From Prinia subflava (Eukaryota > Chordata > Aves > Passeriformes > Cisticolidae), in contig NC_086254.1 of assembly GCF_021018805.1 (NCBI RefSeq), positions 372,001-436,000 on the forward strand: 64,000 bases of DNA, read 5' to 3'. Position 1 is the first letter of the stretch; every line of letters starts with the position of its first letter. Under the pieces are notes generated by a model. The model saw only the letters and a list, made by a program, of their open reading frames with translations, was not told the origin of the DNA and did not search any database. Shown here piece by piece: positions 53,323 to 63,977 of the stretch. The position numbers and the translations under genes were made by a program.

Positions 53323-53631
53323 ACCAGTACACTTGTCAAATGTTTTCGGGATTCCTGCAACTCCATTGCCTGACTTGCAGATGTCCCCTGTACCTCCAGC
53401 TGACGACAACAGGCGGCAGAGTGTGCAAGGACAATGCTGCTGTCACTCTGGTGCTCAGCAGCCTCAGGTCCTGCCCATCTCAAACCCAACACCACATGGT
53501 TCTATTTTCTCTGAACAGTGGCTAAACCCGTTATGCTGTGCTGCAGCTGCTGGATATGCCCTGCTCAGCTCCAGAGCTCAGACCAGTGGCTGCTCAGTAC
53601 TGAGCACATTGTTGATGAAACAAAGGTGTCA

Positions 53632-54080
53632 TGGCAGAAGCATCATTTGGCTGTCCTGGGAAGTAATGTCAGATTTCTGTGAGGGACACATCCCAACATG
53701 GCATCCAGCCACCTCCTCCTCTTTAGACTCTTCGTCCCAAAGTGAAGCTTTTATAGGTGCCCCAGATTTGTCCTGGAAAATTGCATGGATCGCAGCAATG
53801 TATTTCTGCTTTGCTGCGTGCTTAGAAACTGTTGGAATCTTTCCGCTGACATTTACCAAAATCACCTGGAGGCACACCCTGATGTAAACATTTCTGTCTA
53901 GGGATTTCAATGCAATTTCACAAGCTACTCTGTAGCCCTGATGGTCCTGTTGGACCAGTTGTGCTGGGGAATCAAAGATGAACAGTCGCAGAGGATGTAG
54001 ACGAAGGATCCATCTACATCAGCCTTGATAGCTCCAGATGTGGCCACAGCAGACCCCTTGAAGAGACAGATCAATATTGT
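53632..54080 (-). pseudogene. Unidentified degraded reading frame
   Basis: On the minus strand a protein-like frame contains LRLFIFDSPAQLVQQDHQGY and YIAAIHAIFQDKSGAPIKAS, with a frameshift near 53995. An adjacent frame reads GSAVATSGAIKADVDGSFVY. The amino-acid composition looks coding, but I do not recognise the family. It may be a retrocopy or a relic gene; chance is also possible. No intron, start or promoter was identified. Confidence 0.3.
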
Positions 54081-54978
54081 ACTGCACCCTGGAGTGCGCT
54101 CTCAGCCCCCAACCATTCTCATTTTCCAAACCTTCTCAAGCTTATTGCTCTGAAATCAAAGCTCAGACTCAAGGAAATTTCCTTGTGCTCACTATGTCCC
54201 TTGGCAAGGAGCTTCTCATGTGAAAAGCTGCCTCACTCTGTTTCTTTTGAACCTGCCTCTTGCCCACTCCATTAAATAACCCATGGTTCCTGCTCTGGGA
54301 CAGACAGTGACTGATTGCTTTACCCCTCTTTCTAGACCACTTACCATCTTGCAGACTTCAATTCCCATGTGGAAAGTCTCAATTCTTCTTGAAAATACTT
54401 CTTATCTGAAATCTTGCTTGGAGCTGCACCACCCCATGATCTCTGGCCCCAGTCATTTTCTTTCTGTTTCCAACTGATTTGCTCACAGTTAAACCCAGTT
54501 TCCCACATTAGTGATCTGACAACTCCCAGGAGCACTGTGATAAAGTGATCCCCCAGACATGACTCCAACCCAGGAGATGGTGTGGTGGAGCAGGCTACTG
54601 TCAGGGCTGAGCAGAGGTTTTCTCCCACATCCCAAAACTGTCCTGGTGATGGATCCAAAGATACTGTGTGTGGTTTCTATCTTTAGCTGAAGCACACCAT
54701 AATGCAGAGGTTTTACAGACTCCTTAAACAGCCACTATTTAGCATGTATAATATGGAGGAAGTTTTAGAAATCAAAATATTTAGGAATTTGTATTATTTG
54801 TCTTGGCAGGAAGCAGCAGCCAAAACTGAAATACTGAATCCTTAAGGAAGGAACAAAGTTGAGGAAAACAGTAAATAGGGGAAATAACAGAAGTGTTGAA
54901 ACCTCAAAGAATTCCTTTTGGTTGAATGGAAACAGGAAATACAGCACGGTGTATTCGAAAGGAGGAAAAATTCATTGA
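54081..54978. other. Intergenic, nothing recognised
   Basis: AT-rich; no exon seen. Confidence 0.35.
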
Positions 54979-54983
54979 CAGTG

Positions 54984-55162
54984 TGTCTTGGTTTGGAAAG
55001 ACAGGTATCTGTCAGGGAAAACTGGAGTTTCCCTTGGAATGGAGGATGTAAAACCCCCTCCCTCCAAATTATGACAATTTTGCAATTAGCAGCTTTCAGC
55101 CAAACATATGGGAATAGGAGTAACAGTCCTTTACTAGGAATATTAAAAATGCAAATGCAGTA

Positions 55163-55197
<35 letters not shown>

Positions 55198-55707
55198 TAG
55201 AAAACCCTGACAGATACAGGAATATGACCTGACACCCCGTTGGCTAGGGTGTTTGAAGCAATCCAAATAAGTCCTCCTGGAATAACAGATGTGGTTCTGT
55301 TGGAGTAGAGATGATCCTGTAGTGGTGGTGAGATGAGTCTGGTCTTCCTCTGAGAATCCAGTGGAAAAGAGGATGCTCTGCTGTTCTGAATCTCAGCTTT
55401 TATCCAGGTAGGAATGCTTGGCTCCTCCCACTGGGTGGAGAATCTCACAATGGAATGATTTCATTTTATCAGTGATGTGGTGAACCTTAATGGCTCATTA
55501 ACAGCAGATATCCCCCTGGAGGGAGGATGGGTTGTGGAAGAGATAAGGAACATCGCTCCCCCTGGTTTTAACAGCTGGCCCATTAACAGAGGGCATCCAC
55601 CCCCCTCGCCACTGGAGTTACAAGAGATAAAAGAAAAAAAAATCTCCCCAACTGGTTTCAACAGATGAAATAGAATACACTTTTTTTTGGTTACATAACC
55701 CAAGACA
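54984..55707 (-). mobile_element. Solo LTR, ERVL-like, 724 bp
   Basis: The termini are inverted (TGTCTTGG at 54984 and CCAAGACA ending at 55707) and are flanked by the perfect 5-bp direct repeat CAGTG (54979-54983 and 55708-55712). A 5-bp duplication is typical of ERVL elements. The minus orientation is inferred from a TATA-like element (GGATAAAAGC) near 55398 and a decayed poly(A) signal near 55131. An internal A-run at 55168-55193 appears expanded. No retroviral genes remain. Confidence 0.88.
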
Positions 55708-55929
55708 CAGTGTTGAGGCACATTTATATTCCTGCTATAAAATACTGATTTTTCAAAACAAATCTTGACATTTTGATCAAACCTGTAGTTGAATGTTGCA
55801 GAACATCCAGAACATTCAACTAAAGCTGCTCTGAGCTGGGCTGTGTTTGTGTAAGCCATCAGCGAGGAGGCTCCAGCTCATTCCCCAGTCTGTTTTCCTC
55901 CTCTCAGTTTTATTCTGGTCCCTGTGTGG

Positions 55930-56105
55930 AGATGTGTCAGAGCAGTGTAGGGTTGGTCTGGATGGGAATTTGTGCAAGTTTGTTTCTGAATGTGCTGGTA
56001 GAAATGGAAGGAGGCTGGGGATGGAAGGAGTACATGTTGGTGACACCTGATCTTGGAGGACTTTTACAACATTAATTGTTCTGTGGTTCTGTGATTCTGT
56101 GACTC
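55930..56105 (+). repeat. CR1 3' end, diverged
   Basis: It ends TTCTGTGGTTCTGTGATTCTGTGACTC, the repeated ATTCTRTG tail of CR1. Confidence 0.65.
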
Positions 56106-58558
56106 ACACTGAGCAGTTTATTAACACTGCTCAGAGAAGACTCTGACAGGTTTAGAGGTTGCCACTAAAAATGTTGGAATTGCCATAAAAATGTTGGAAT
56201 CTCCTGACCTTTCTCCCCACTTCAGCTATATTTATATTATTTTCTTGGGAAAAGGTAAAGTTACAGTTGATGTAATTTACAGTTTAGGCAGAGTTTGATT
56301 GACGTTAATTATTAGCAAATGTAGAGGTGAGAAAATAATATGTATTTCTGAGTTAAACAAAGTTCATCTTTTGATTTCCATCTAGAGCATTCCTTTGGCT
56401 TGGTTCCCATTAGCTGCATTGTTTTCCATGGATCCTATCCACAACACTGCTGTGTCACTCCATCTTTTGTTTTATATTTGCATTGATTTCAACAGAGAAA
56501 TACTGCAGTGCCTCTGTGCTGTTCTATCCTCTGTTCCATGTCACCCTTGGAGTGGCACACCAAGCTCCATCAGCATTCCTGCTCCTAAGGTGTGCAGACA
56601 GTTTGTCCCTGTCCTTGCACTCTGTCTTGCTGAGCTTTGGGTGTCAGTCTCCACACACCTTCCTTGTCCCACTGTGTGCTGTGTGGGAGGAAGTGGATCC
56701 ATGATGGTGGTAGGACATCATGCCCTTGGAGGTACCGGGTTTCATCCCAGTATCTGAATGGGCTCTGGAACATAGGACATGGCAAGCCATCAAGCAGGAA
56801 GGATCCCAGAGGAATCCTGAGCTTCTCAGCTGTTCCGAACAGGGTATTCTGAGTTTTTTTCTCAAGTAAAACCTCAGCCTTAATTCTGGCTGTCTCAACT
56901 GACTCTCACTTTGTGAGTTTAACCCCTTAGCAGGAGCTGGGATGAAAGCAAGCCAATCCATGGAAAAAGAGCTTCAGAGAAGGGAACATATGTGCCAAGG
57001 CTAAGCTGGGGACTGGGCTGTGATAGCAGCAGAGAACCCATGGGCTGTATGAAGCCTGCCCACCTGCTGTGGGAAAGGCAGGTATGTCCCTGCTAAGGAA
57101 ATGTCTTTCCAAAAACCCAGCAACGTGCCCTGTGCTCCCAGGGCTCCGTGGCAGACCTTCCTCAGCTGTCCACTCCCCAGGCTTATAGCTGCACCTCCTT
57201 GGCACCACAGCACCACGTGTGGTCTCCCCTAGCTCAGTTTTGCTCATGCTTAGTAACACAGTGTTGCAGAGAGAGAAAAAGCTTCGTGTAAAACAAACCC
57301 CACTAGGGCAGCAGCCTGTACCCTGTAATGACTCTGGCTCACTTCTCTATGGAGTTCAGTCTCCTGAGATGTGTTGATTGTCTATCACATGCCCTGGAGC
57401 ACTTGGGAGTCGCAGGACTCCAATCTGCCCTTCCAGGGAATATCTTCATTTCCCTTTGATTTCCTCTTCTGGGTTCCTACAAGGAACCCCACTTTGGGTG
57501 GGGGATTTTATTTTGTGACCATCCTCCTCCACAGAGGAGCAAGACCCCTTTTGTGGCTTTCTCATTGTGGCTGTGGTTGTCCAGCATCCAGACACATTTC
57601 CTAGCTCCACTCTCCTGAGGCTTTGTCCACAAAAAAAGGCTTTTCTGCCTGGAAAACAGCAGAGTCCTTCTGGAGGGATGTAACATTTCCAACAGGTTTT
57701 TTGACAGTGCAGAGACACCATTCCCATCCCAAGCAATATACGCTAAATCAGCCAATCTTCTCTGTGTGTGTGTTTGGCAGCTGAGACAATGATAGAGCAG
57801 TGTCAGAAGAGTGCTAATACTACACTGCTGGAACCAAATAACCATCTTTGTCAGTTTGCTGTGCTAACGTGGTCATGAGCTCTTAAACTTCTCTGTATGT
57901 GTCCCATGTCCATGAAGAACTGAATACTATTTTGGCTGTCAGTGGTATTTAAGTTGTTGCAGAACTGGTTTCCTAAAGACTTGCAGCAAGGGATGCTCTA
58001 GGATAGAAGAGTAACCCCAGTCTGAAATGGCACCATGCTCCACCCTCTGCTCTGCACATTTTTGTACTGTTGGCCTTCTTGGGTCCCATGGAGGAAGTCC
58101 CCATTGCAAGTGGGACCCAGCGTGGCTGGGTGGGAACATGGGTGGTCAGCCCGACTCTCAGACTTTTCCGGTTCCAGTTGCTGTGGCAGGGATGAGATGT
58201 CCTGTTTGTCCAAGATGTAGATGTTCTCAGAAACATAAGTGCATGACAACCATGATCATCCTCCATCCGCTGCTATGACTTCTAGGCAAGAGGTCCACCT
58301 ACTGATCTTCTGAATCACTCATTCTGGGTTTTCTGCAGAGTCCTTAGGTCAGGGGAAATGAAATAACGGGTCATATCCTGTTCTCTTTTCTCTCGTGGTA
58401 TCTTATCACCCATTATATCATGCCCTATGCCATGTCTGGACACTGCTCTCATCAGGGCTCTGGACAGTTTCCCCTGCAGGGCTGTATGGTATCCTTGACA
58501 CTGCACTTTTTCCATTGTGTCATGGCTTTCATCATGTTTCAATCTTGGTTGCTGTCTC
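56106..58558. other. Intergenic upstream of the chemokine
   Basis: AT-rich near 56220-56380. No exon recognised up to the TATA box. Confidence 0.35.
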
Positions 58559-58559
58559 C

Positions 58560-58567
58560 TATATAAA
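58560..58567 (+). promoter_or_regulatory. TATA box of the CC chemokine
   Basis: TATATAAA lies about 100 bp upstream of the chemokine ATG. This is the arrangement usual for inducible chemokine genes. Transcription would start around 58590. Confidence 0.8.
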
Positions 58568-58663
58568 GAGGGCTGAACCCAGGGATCCCACACCAGGCAC
58601 AGCAAGGGACACACTGCAACAGTCCACCTTTGCTCCTACATTTCATCTCTACCCAACAGGACC

Positions 58664-58736
58664 ATGAAGACCTTCACAGCAGCCCTTTCTGTACTTTTTG
58701 TGGTTGTCTTCTGCTACCAGGCCACCTCTTCTCCAA
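58664..58736 (+). CDS. CC chemokine exon 1, signal peptide
   Basis: Twenty-four codons plus one base. The donor is A|GTGAGT. Confidence 0.92.
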
Positions 58737-59692
58737 GTGAGTCCAATCTCTCCTTTCCAAGGAGCTCTCTCCTCCTTCTGTCTGCTGTATAAGGTCTACT
58801 AATACTTGGCAGCTGTCTCTTAGCAGATCTTGCTGTAGAAAAGGAGAGACCTGTCTTAGCTTGGCTCCCTGAGGGGAAGATGGCTGTGGTGGGAGCCCAG
58901 TGTGGGATTAGAACTTCCTCCATTGGGGATCTTCTCATACTCTGACCCTGCTTCTGCTCACTGGCACTTTTCCTGGTCTGGTGTAATCAGAAAACTTCTC
59001 TTCCAGTTTCTTCCAACTTTTATGGTCCCTGCTGTCCTGGGTACATCACCAGACCATTGCCCTTGAGCCGTATGGTAAAGTATCAGCACACAGGCAGCTG
59101 GTGCTCCCCACCAGCTGTGATGTAAGTAGATCTCCCCTACCCTGCTTCTGGGGACCCTGCTTGTCCTGACAGTGTCAGGAAACCCCACATCATACCTCAT
59201 CCTGACATGGAAAAGCACTGGGCAGGGCTCTCCCATGTGAGGAGAACAGCCTGGGAACATATCAGAGGGCAATCCCACATCCCAGGCAGCCAGTTTGTGG
59301 ACCTCCCTATTAGATTTGAGCCAAAGGAGCTTTTGCTGGTCACCCCCCTCACCCCAGATAGTGGGATCCAGCCAGGATGGTGTCCCAGATGGAGTGATGC
59401 TTGGGATAAAGTGGTTTAAGTGGCAGAAAGCAGGACACCTGTAAGGACATAGAGCCACTCCCACCCTATTTCCCTAGGGCTGTTTTGCAGTCTCTAGAGG
59501 TGTCTGGTGGGCTTCACTGGTGGCGTGGAGCAGGTGGTCCCACTCTCCTCTCTGTCATCCTTTCCCTCTCCTCACTGGATTTCCTTTTCCAGATTTACCA
59601 CCATCAAGGGAAAGCTGGTCTGTGCCAACCCTGATGACAAGTGGGTCCATGACGTATTGAATCAGTTAAAGGACAGAGAGCACAGTGGATGA
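58664..59692 (+). CDS. CC chemokine, complete, three exons
   Basis: A secreted CC chemokine, a ligand for leukocyte G-protein-coupled receptors. Exons 58664-58736, 59007-59121 and 59593-59692 join to 95 residues. Residues 1 to about 22 form a signal peptide (MKTFTAALSVLFVVVFCYQA). Mature residues include the adjacent pair C33-C34, with C57 and C73 completing the four-cysteine pattern. SWCSPPAVIF and KLVCANPDDKWV are the standard CC-chemokine beta-strand/helix signatures. Introns are phase 1 and phase 2, as in CC-chemokine genes. The start has a good context (ACCATGA). It sits beside HIP1, where human has CCL26 and CCL24, but the sequence alone does not decide orthology: it also resembles MIP-1-type CCL3/4/5. 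It is transcribed away from HIP1. Confidence 0.93.
59007..59121 (+). CDS. CC chemokine exon 2, CC motif
   Basis: It encodes SSNFYGPCCPGYITRPLPLS and onward to GSWCSPPAV. The acceptor is TTCCAG and the donor is GTAAGT. Confidence 0.93.
59593..59692 (+). CDS. CC chemokine exon 3, C-terminal helix
   Basis: It encodes FTTIKGKLVCANPDDKWVHD then VLNQLKDREHSG and TGA. The acceptor is TTTTCCAG. Confidence 0.93.
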
Positions 59693-59940
59693 GCAGTACC
59701 CTGTTCTCTCCAAGCATCACTTCTGCAAGGACCTGCTCTCATGGACACTCAGAGACATACTCCATTTTCTCATTGACTGGGAATTTGGCAGGATATTCAA
59801 CACAGTGTTTAGCTCTTTTATTTAAGGTTTTTCAAAGGAAATCTTAATTTATTTGACATTTTCAGTGAAACTTTTCATTCTCCTTTGTACTGAATGTATT
59901 GAAAGTTATTTTTGTATAATAAAAAGGAGCAAAACTTGCA
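59693..59940 (+). other. CC chemokine 3' UTR with AU-rich elements
   Basis: It contains TTTTATTTAAG and TTAATTTATTTGAC, AU-rich motifs typical of unstable cytokine mRNAs. The poly(A) signal AATAAA is at 59918-59923. Confidence 0.75.
59918..59923 (+). terminator. Chemokine poly(A) signal AATAAA
   Basis: AATAAA about 225 bp after the stop codon. Confidence 0.8.
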
Positions 59941-60179
59941 ACTTCCCTCAGCAGTTCTCTATGCACAGAGACCGGGGTGCATAGCAGTGGCTGGAAGGGG
60001 GTCAGGGCTGACACTTGAGGGTGTGTGGTGATAGGATGACACAGCCCCTCTGTGCGTGCATGGGAGAGCACTTCTCATCCTGCCTGTCCCTCCTGCCTCC
60101 TGCCCCGGCACATTCCCAAGCTCCTGGGTCTCTGCAGTGGGTGGGTGTCACGGGGGATGTTTTGGCACAATTGTTGGTG

Positions 60180-60623
60180 TGGCGGGGGGTCCCTGACCCC
60201 GGCCAAAATCTTTGGGCAGCGGGCAGGTGCCAAAGGGGCTCCACGGGCTGCTGAGCTCAGCCAACACCAGCCCGGACCCCATCTCCACTACCGTCCTGGT
60301 CCAGAGCTGTCTCCGGCCACGGGTTTCTGGTGCTTCCTAATCTGTCCCGCTCTCCCCGCGGGGTTTTCCTCTGGCTTTGCTCCGCAGGGCTGGAGGCAGT
60401 CCCAGCCTTTGGGGCTGGCTGCAGCTGTCCCGGGCGCTGCCAGCTCCTCCCCCCAGCAGAACGGGGGCTCCGTGGCCGGTGCTACCCGGCAGCAACTCCG
60501 GCTCGTCCTCCAGGCTTCCATGGAACTGCCGGTACTTCCTTGAGGTGGGGCTGTGCCAGCCGAGCCCGCCTTTGCTGGTTGACGAGAAGGGAGGGCAGAG
60601 CCCGTCCAGAGCAGTGGGGTACC
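60180..60623 (+). promoter_or_regulatory. GC-rich promoter/5' UTR of the TRIM gene
   Basis: A CpG-rich stretch immediately upstream of the TRIM ATG, with no TATA box. The frame is open from an ATG at 60330, but that upstream part shows no TRIM similarity and is taken as 5' UTR. Confidence 0.5.
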
Positions 60624-61061
60624 ATGGCGCTGGCAGGTGCCCTGGAGCGGCTGCAGGAGGAGGCCATCTGCCCCATCTGCCTGGAGTACATGAGCGAGCC
60701 GGTCAGCATCGACTGCGGCCACAACTTCTGCCGGGGCTGCATCGCCAAGCACTGCCAGGACAAGGGGCTGTGGGCCGACGGGCCCTTCTCCTGCCCGCAG
60801 TGCCGGGCCTCCTGCCACCGCAGCGGCTTCCGACCCAACAGGCAGCTGGCCAACATCGTGGAGAGCATCCGTCAGCTAGGGCTGCGGAGCGGCCTGGGGC
60901 CCGAGCCGGAGCCGGGGACCCCCCTGTGCGCCCAGCACGAAGAGCGCCTGAAGCTGTTCTGCGAGGAGGACGAGGAGCCCATCTGCGTGGTGTGTCGGGA
61001 GTCCCTGCACCACCGCCCGCACACTGTGTACCCCATCGAGGAAGCGGCCCACGTCTACAAG
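60624..61061 (+). CDS. TRIM exon 1, RING and B-box
   Basis: It encodes MALAGALERLQEEAICPICL and onward to EEAAHVYK. The donor is AAG|GTAGGA, phase 0. Confidence 0.93.
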
Positions 61062-63977
61062 GTAGGAGAGAGTAGGGCACCGGGGTCCCTGTCCTGCCCT
61101 TCGGCACTCTGGCAGGGCGGTGCAGCCGCTGGGACCCCAGCATGCCCAGTGGCATCTCTGGGACAACAGAAGAAGGGGTGGTGCAGACGGTGACACCTCC
61201 CCCCCCAGCCGCCCTCACTGCGGGGTTAAGGCTGGACCCACCTTATCTTCCAAATTGTTGGTGGACTCAGGCTCACCCAATCCATCCAGCTGGGGGAGGC
61301 AGCCTGGCTCCCTGCCCATTCACAACCCCTGGAGAAGCTGAGCCGGTGGGTCCCTGAGGACATTTTTGCCTCGGTGGAGGAATGCTGGCACCCAGACCCC
61401 ACATCCCAGTTATGATTCTGGCAGTGCCACCATTCACCCCTCACCAGCATTGAAAGAGGACTGTCACTTTGGTCTCCAGAACCTTAATAGTGGGGAAAAA
61501 CATAGAGGAAACCTGAGGAGGGTTAACGCTGCGAGTGAAGAGCACAGCTGCTTGGTTTGTGTGCCAGTGCTGGCACCGCCTGGCACTGAGTCAGTGTCTC
61601 CCCTCAGGCAGAGGGGACACAGCCAACCTGCAGTGCTCAGCTGATACTACTGGGGTGAGCTGAGCTCATTTTTCCTCTTTCCAGATCAAACTACAGAAAT
61701 CCTTGGAGAATCTTTCACAGGAGGTAGAGGAGGTGAAGAAGCGTGAGTCAGCAGAAAGGATGAAAACCCAGGAGTGCAAGGCAGGTGCCTGTCTTAATTC
61801 TTAAAGAATGAGCTTCAGAGATATCAGGATTTAAAAAAAACCCACCCTGAATGGTCTCGTCTGGGGACACAGATTTATCATTGTCTCCAGGCTGTGTCCC
61901 CGTGTCGTGCTGTCACATGTAGGAGCAATGCGGGAAGCCAGGCTCAGTAACTGTGTATGGCTCCATAAAAAGGTTTGCAAGGAGCAGCATGCCAGATTCC
62001 CTGGAATCATGAGGACTTTATGCTGGTTAAACAAGTAGACATGGGCTATTTTTTATTGCCTTTTGTTTTATAATGTGTGCTTGAGTTCCAAGCCAGGCGT
62101 GAGCTGTGTGGTGAGCTCTGCTCCACAGCAACAGGAACCAGAAGTGTTTTCATAACAAAACAAAACAAAACAAAACAAAACAAAAAAACCCTGAATTACT
62201 GCACCTCTGCCTAACTCCAGGCAGTTCTGGGTGGAGCAGATGCCATCAAACAGCTGCATTTCAAGTCCCTTGAGTGAAAGCTGGAAAGTAAAAGTAACTG
62301 CAGAAAAGGAAATGAAACTGCTGGACGAGTTGTCCAGCCCTGAATTTGAGACAATGGTTAATCAGCTCTGGCAGGGAAAACAGGTTTCTCTGAACTCCCC
62401 TGGTTTTTCACTCAGCTCCCTCACCTGTGGCAGTCCAGACAAGTGGTGGTGGGTTTTGAGGATGTCCCTTTGAGCCCTTTGTCCCCACTGGGGCAGAGGG
62501 ACAGAGACTGTGAGAGCTGTGTCACTGTCCTCCCATCCACCTGAGTCAAGGCTCAGGGCCATGGTTCAGCTGCCTCCAGCTTCCTCTGGTTGTGCTTTTA
62601 TAGCAAAAAGAGGAAAAAGTCCCATGTGTATGGTGGGGAGAAGAGGCTGCCCTGGCTTATCAAGTCTTCATGACTCAGGTCCAAGGAATGCTGTATTTGG
62701 ATGGGAAAAAAAGTGGAGTTCAATTTCCTTTTCTTTATCTTCTTTGTTCTGAGGTTTCCTGGCCCAAGCTCACCACAGTCTCTCTGCAGCTCCAGGTTTC
62801 CAGCCAGTTTTTAGGAATGAGGTGAAAAACCCTAAAGCACTGGCAGACCCTGCCAATGGCTGGCTCTTCACCTTGTAGTGAGACCCAGGGAGCCTCCTGG
62901 GCTCTGCATTTCCATCCCTCCACAGCCCCTGGGGCTTCTTTACATGGCAGATAGAGACAGGACATGAGGGAACTGTCTTAAACTAAAAGAGGAGAGATTT
63001 AGGTTAGATATGAGGGAGGAACTCCTCCCTGTGAGGGTGCTGAGGCCATGGCCGAGGTTGCCCAAAGAAGCTTTGGCTGCCCCATCCCTGGAAGTGTCAA
63101 AGGCTAGGCTAGACTGGGCTTGGAGCAATCTGGTCTAATGGAAGATGCCCCTGCCCATGGCAGGGGGTGAAAGCAGATGGTATTTAAGACCCCTTGCATC
63201 TGAAACCAGTCCATGATTTTATGATTTTCCACCTCTTGCCCTTTATTGGGGATTTTCCAGCATTGTCCACCTGTCCAAACAGTTCATTAGCCTGGATTTG
63301 GCTGGAGGTACGGAGTCGTAATAAAAACTTACCCTGACACCTGAGGACACCTCCTTGCAGCCCAACACATCCCAGACATCTGGGGTTCAGCTGAGCAGAA
63401 ATGCCCCAGGCAAAGTCCTGCTGCTGATAAACTGAGGATGTGGAGCAGGAACTCCAGTGAGGTGGAAGCACAAGTTTGTCTGGCTGGTTTTTCAATTCAT
63501 GTACTTACCACAAAAATGCAGTGTTTTCCCAGGGCCTGATGCGGAGCATGGATGCTGGAGCATCTAGCTCTGTCTCGGCTGCCTGGATGACATTCATCCC
63601 ATGAATCTTCTTATCCCAAGGAAGCAGTAAAGAAAAAGCGTGAGAGGATTGTAAGTGAGTTTGGGAAGCTGCATCGGCTGCTGGCTGATGAGGAGAAGCT
63701 ACTGCTCCAGAAGCTGGAGGAGGAAGAGAAACAGATTCTGCTGCTGATCAATGAAAACTTGGCCAGGCTGATGGAGGAGAAGTGCTTGCTGGAGGAGCTG
63801 ATCCTAGAGATAAAGGAGAAGAGCCAGCAGCCAGCTGATGGGCTGCTCAAGGTCAGGCTTTGCCACCAGCAGCACTAATTCAGCCTGTTGGCTTTGTCAC
63901 TTGGGTGGGTGGCTTGGCCCCGGCAAACCCAGAGTAATTTTTGTCTTCTTCTAGGACATGAAAAGCATCCTGAGCAG
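60624..63977 (+). CDS. TRIM-family RING E3 ubiquitin ligase, 5' four exons (truncated by window)
   Basis: Exons 60624-61061 (438 bp), 61685-61780 (96), 63621-63851 (231) and 63955-63977 (23). The 96/231/23 sizes are the classic arrangement of class IV TRIM genes (TRIM7, 11, 27, 39, 41). RING C3HC4 ligands: C16, C19, C31, H33, C36, C39, C57, C60. B-box 2 ligands: C102, H105, C113, D116, C121, C124, H130, H133. Exons 2-3 form the coiled coil. A PRY/SPRY domain is expected beyond the window. It is not TRIM50, whose RING differs, although that gene also lies in the human 7q11.23 region. The ATG at 60624 has a strong context (ACCATGG). Exon 2 uses a GC donor. Confidence 0.9.
61062..61684. other. 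TRIM intron 1
   Basis: No other feature recognised. Confidence 0.5.
61685..61780 (+). CDS. TRIM exon 2, coiled coil
   Basis: Thirty-two codons: IKLQKSLENLSQEVEEVKKR then ESAERMKTQECK. The acceptor is TTTCCAG. The only in-phase donor at the expected 96-bp length is AAG|GCAGGT, a GC-type site. Confidence 0.88.
62156..62186. repeat. (CAAAA)n simple repeat
   Basis: Five or six AACAAAACAAAA units. Confidence 0.95.
62945..63232 (+). repeat. CR1 3' fragment in TRIM intron 2
   Basis: Forward orientation: GGAGGAACTCCTCCCTGTGA, CCCCATCCCTGGAAGTGTC, GCAATCTGGTCTAATGGAAG, ending ATGATTTTATGATTTT. Confidence 0.88.
63621..63851 (+). CDS. TRIM exon 3, coiled coil
   Basis: Seventy-seven codons: EAVKKKRERIVSEFGKLHRL and onward to SQQPADGLLK. 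The acceptor TTATCCCAAG has a less usual AAG ending. The donor is GTCAGG. Confidence 0.9.
63955..63977 (+). CDS. TRIM exon 4, 23-bp micro-exon
   Basis: DMKSILS plus AG, the conserved short exon of class IV TRIMs. The acceptor is TTCTTCTAG and the donor is GTGGGT. Confidence 0.88.

Larger units (their letters stand above)
61781..63620. other. TRIM intron 2 (GC-AG)
   Basis: It contains the (CAAAA)n repeat at 62156-62186 and a CR1 tail at 62945-63232. Nothing else recognised. Confidence 0.55.

Noticed and set aside
53237..53887. 216-codon plus-strand open frame
   Set aside because: It starts inside a CR1 and overlaps the more protein-like minus-strand frame antisense. No domain.
60330..60623. 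In-frame upstream ATG for the TRIM gene
   Set aside because: The added 98 residues have no TRIM similarity. The ATG at 60624 has the family start and a better context.
61781..61790. GT at 61785 as the TRIM exon 2 donor
   Set aside because: It would add four bases and shift the reading frame of the 231-bp exon.
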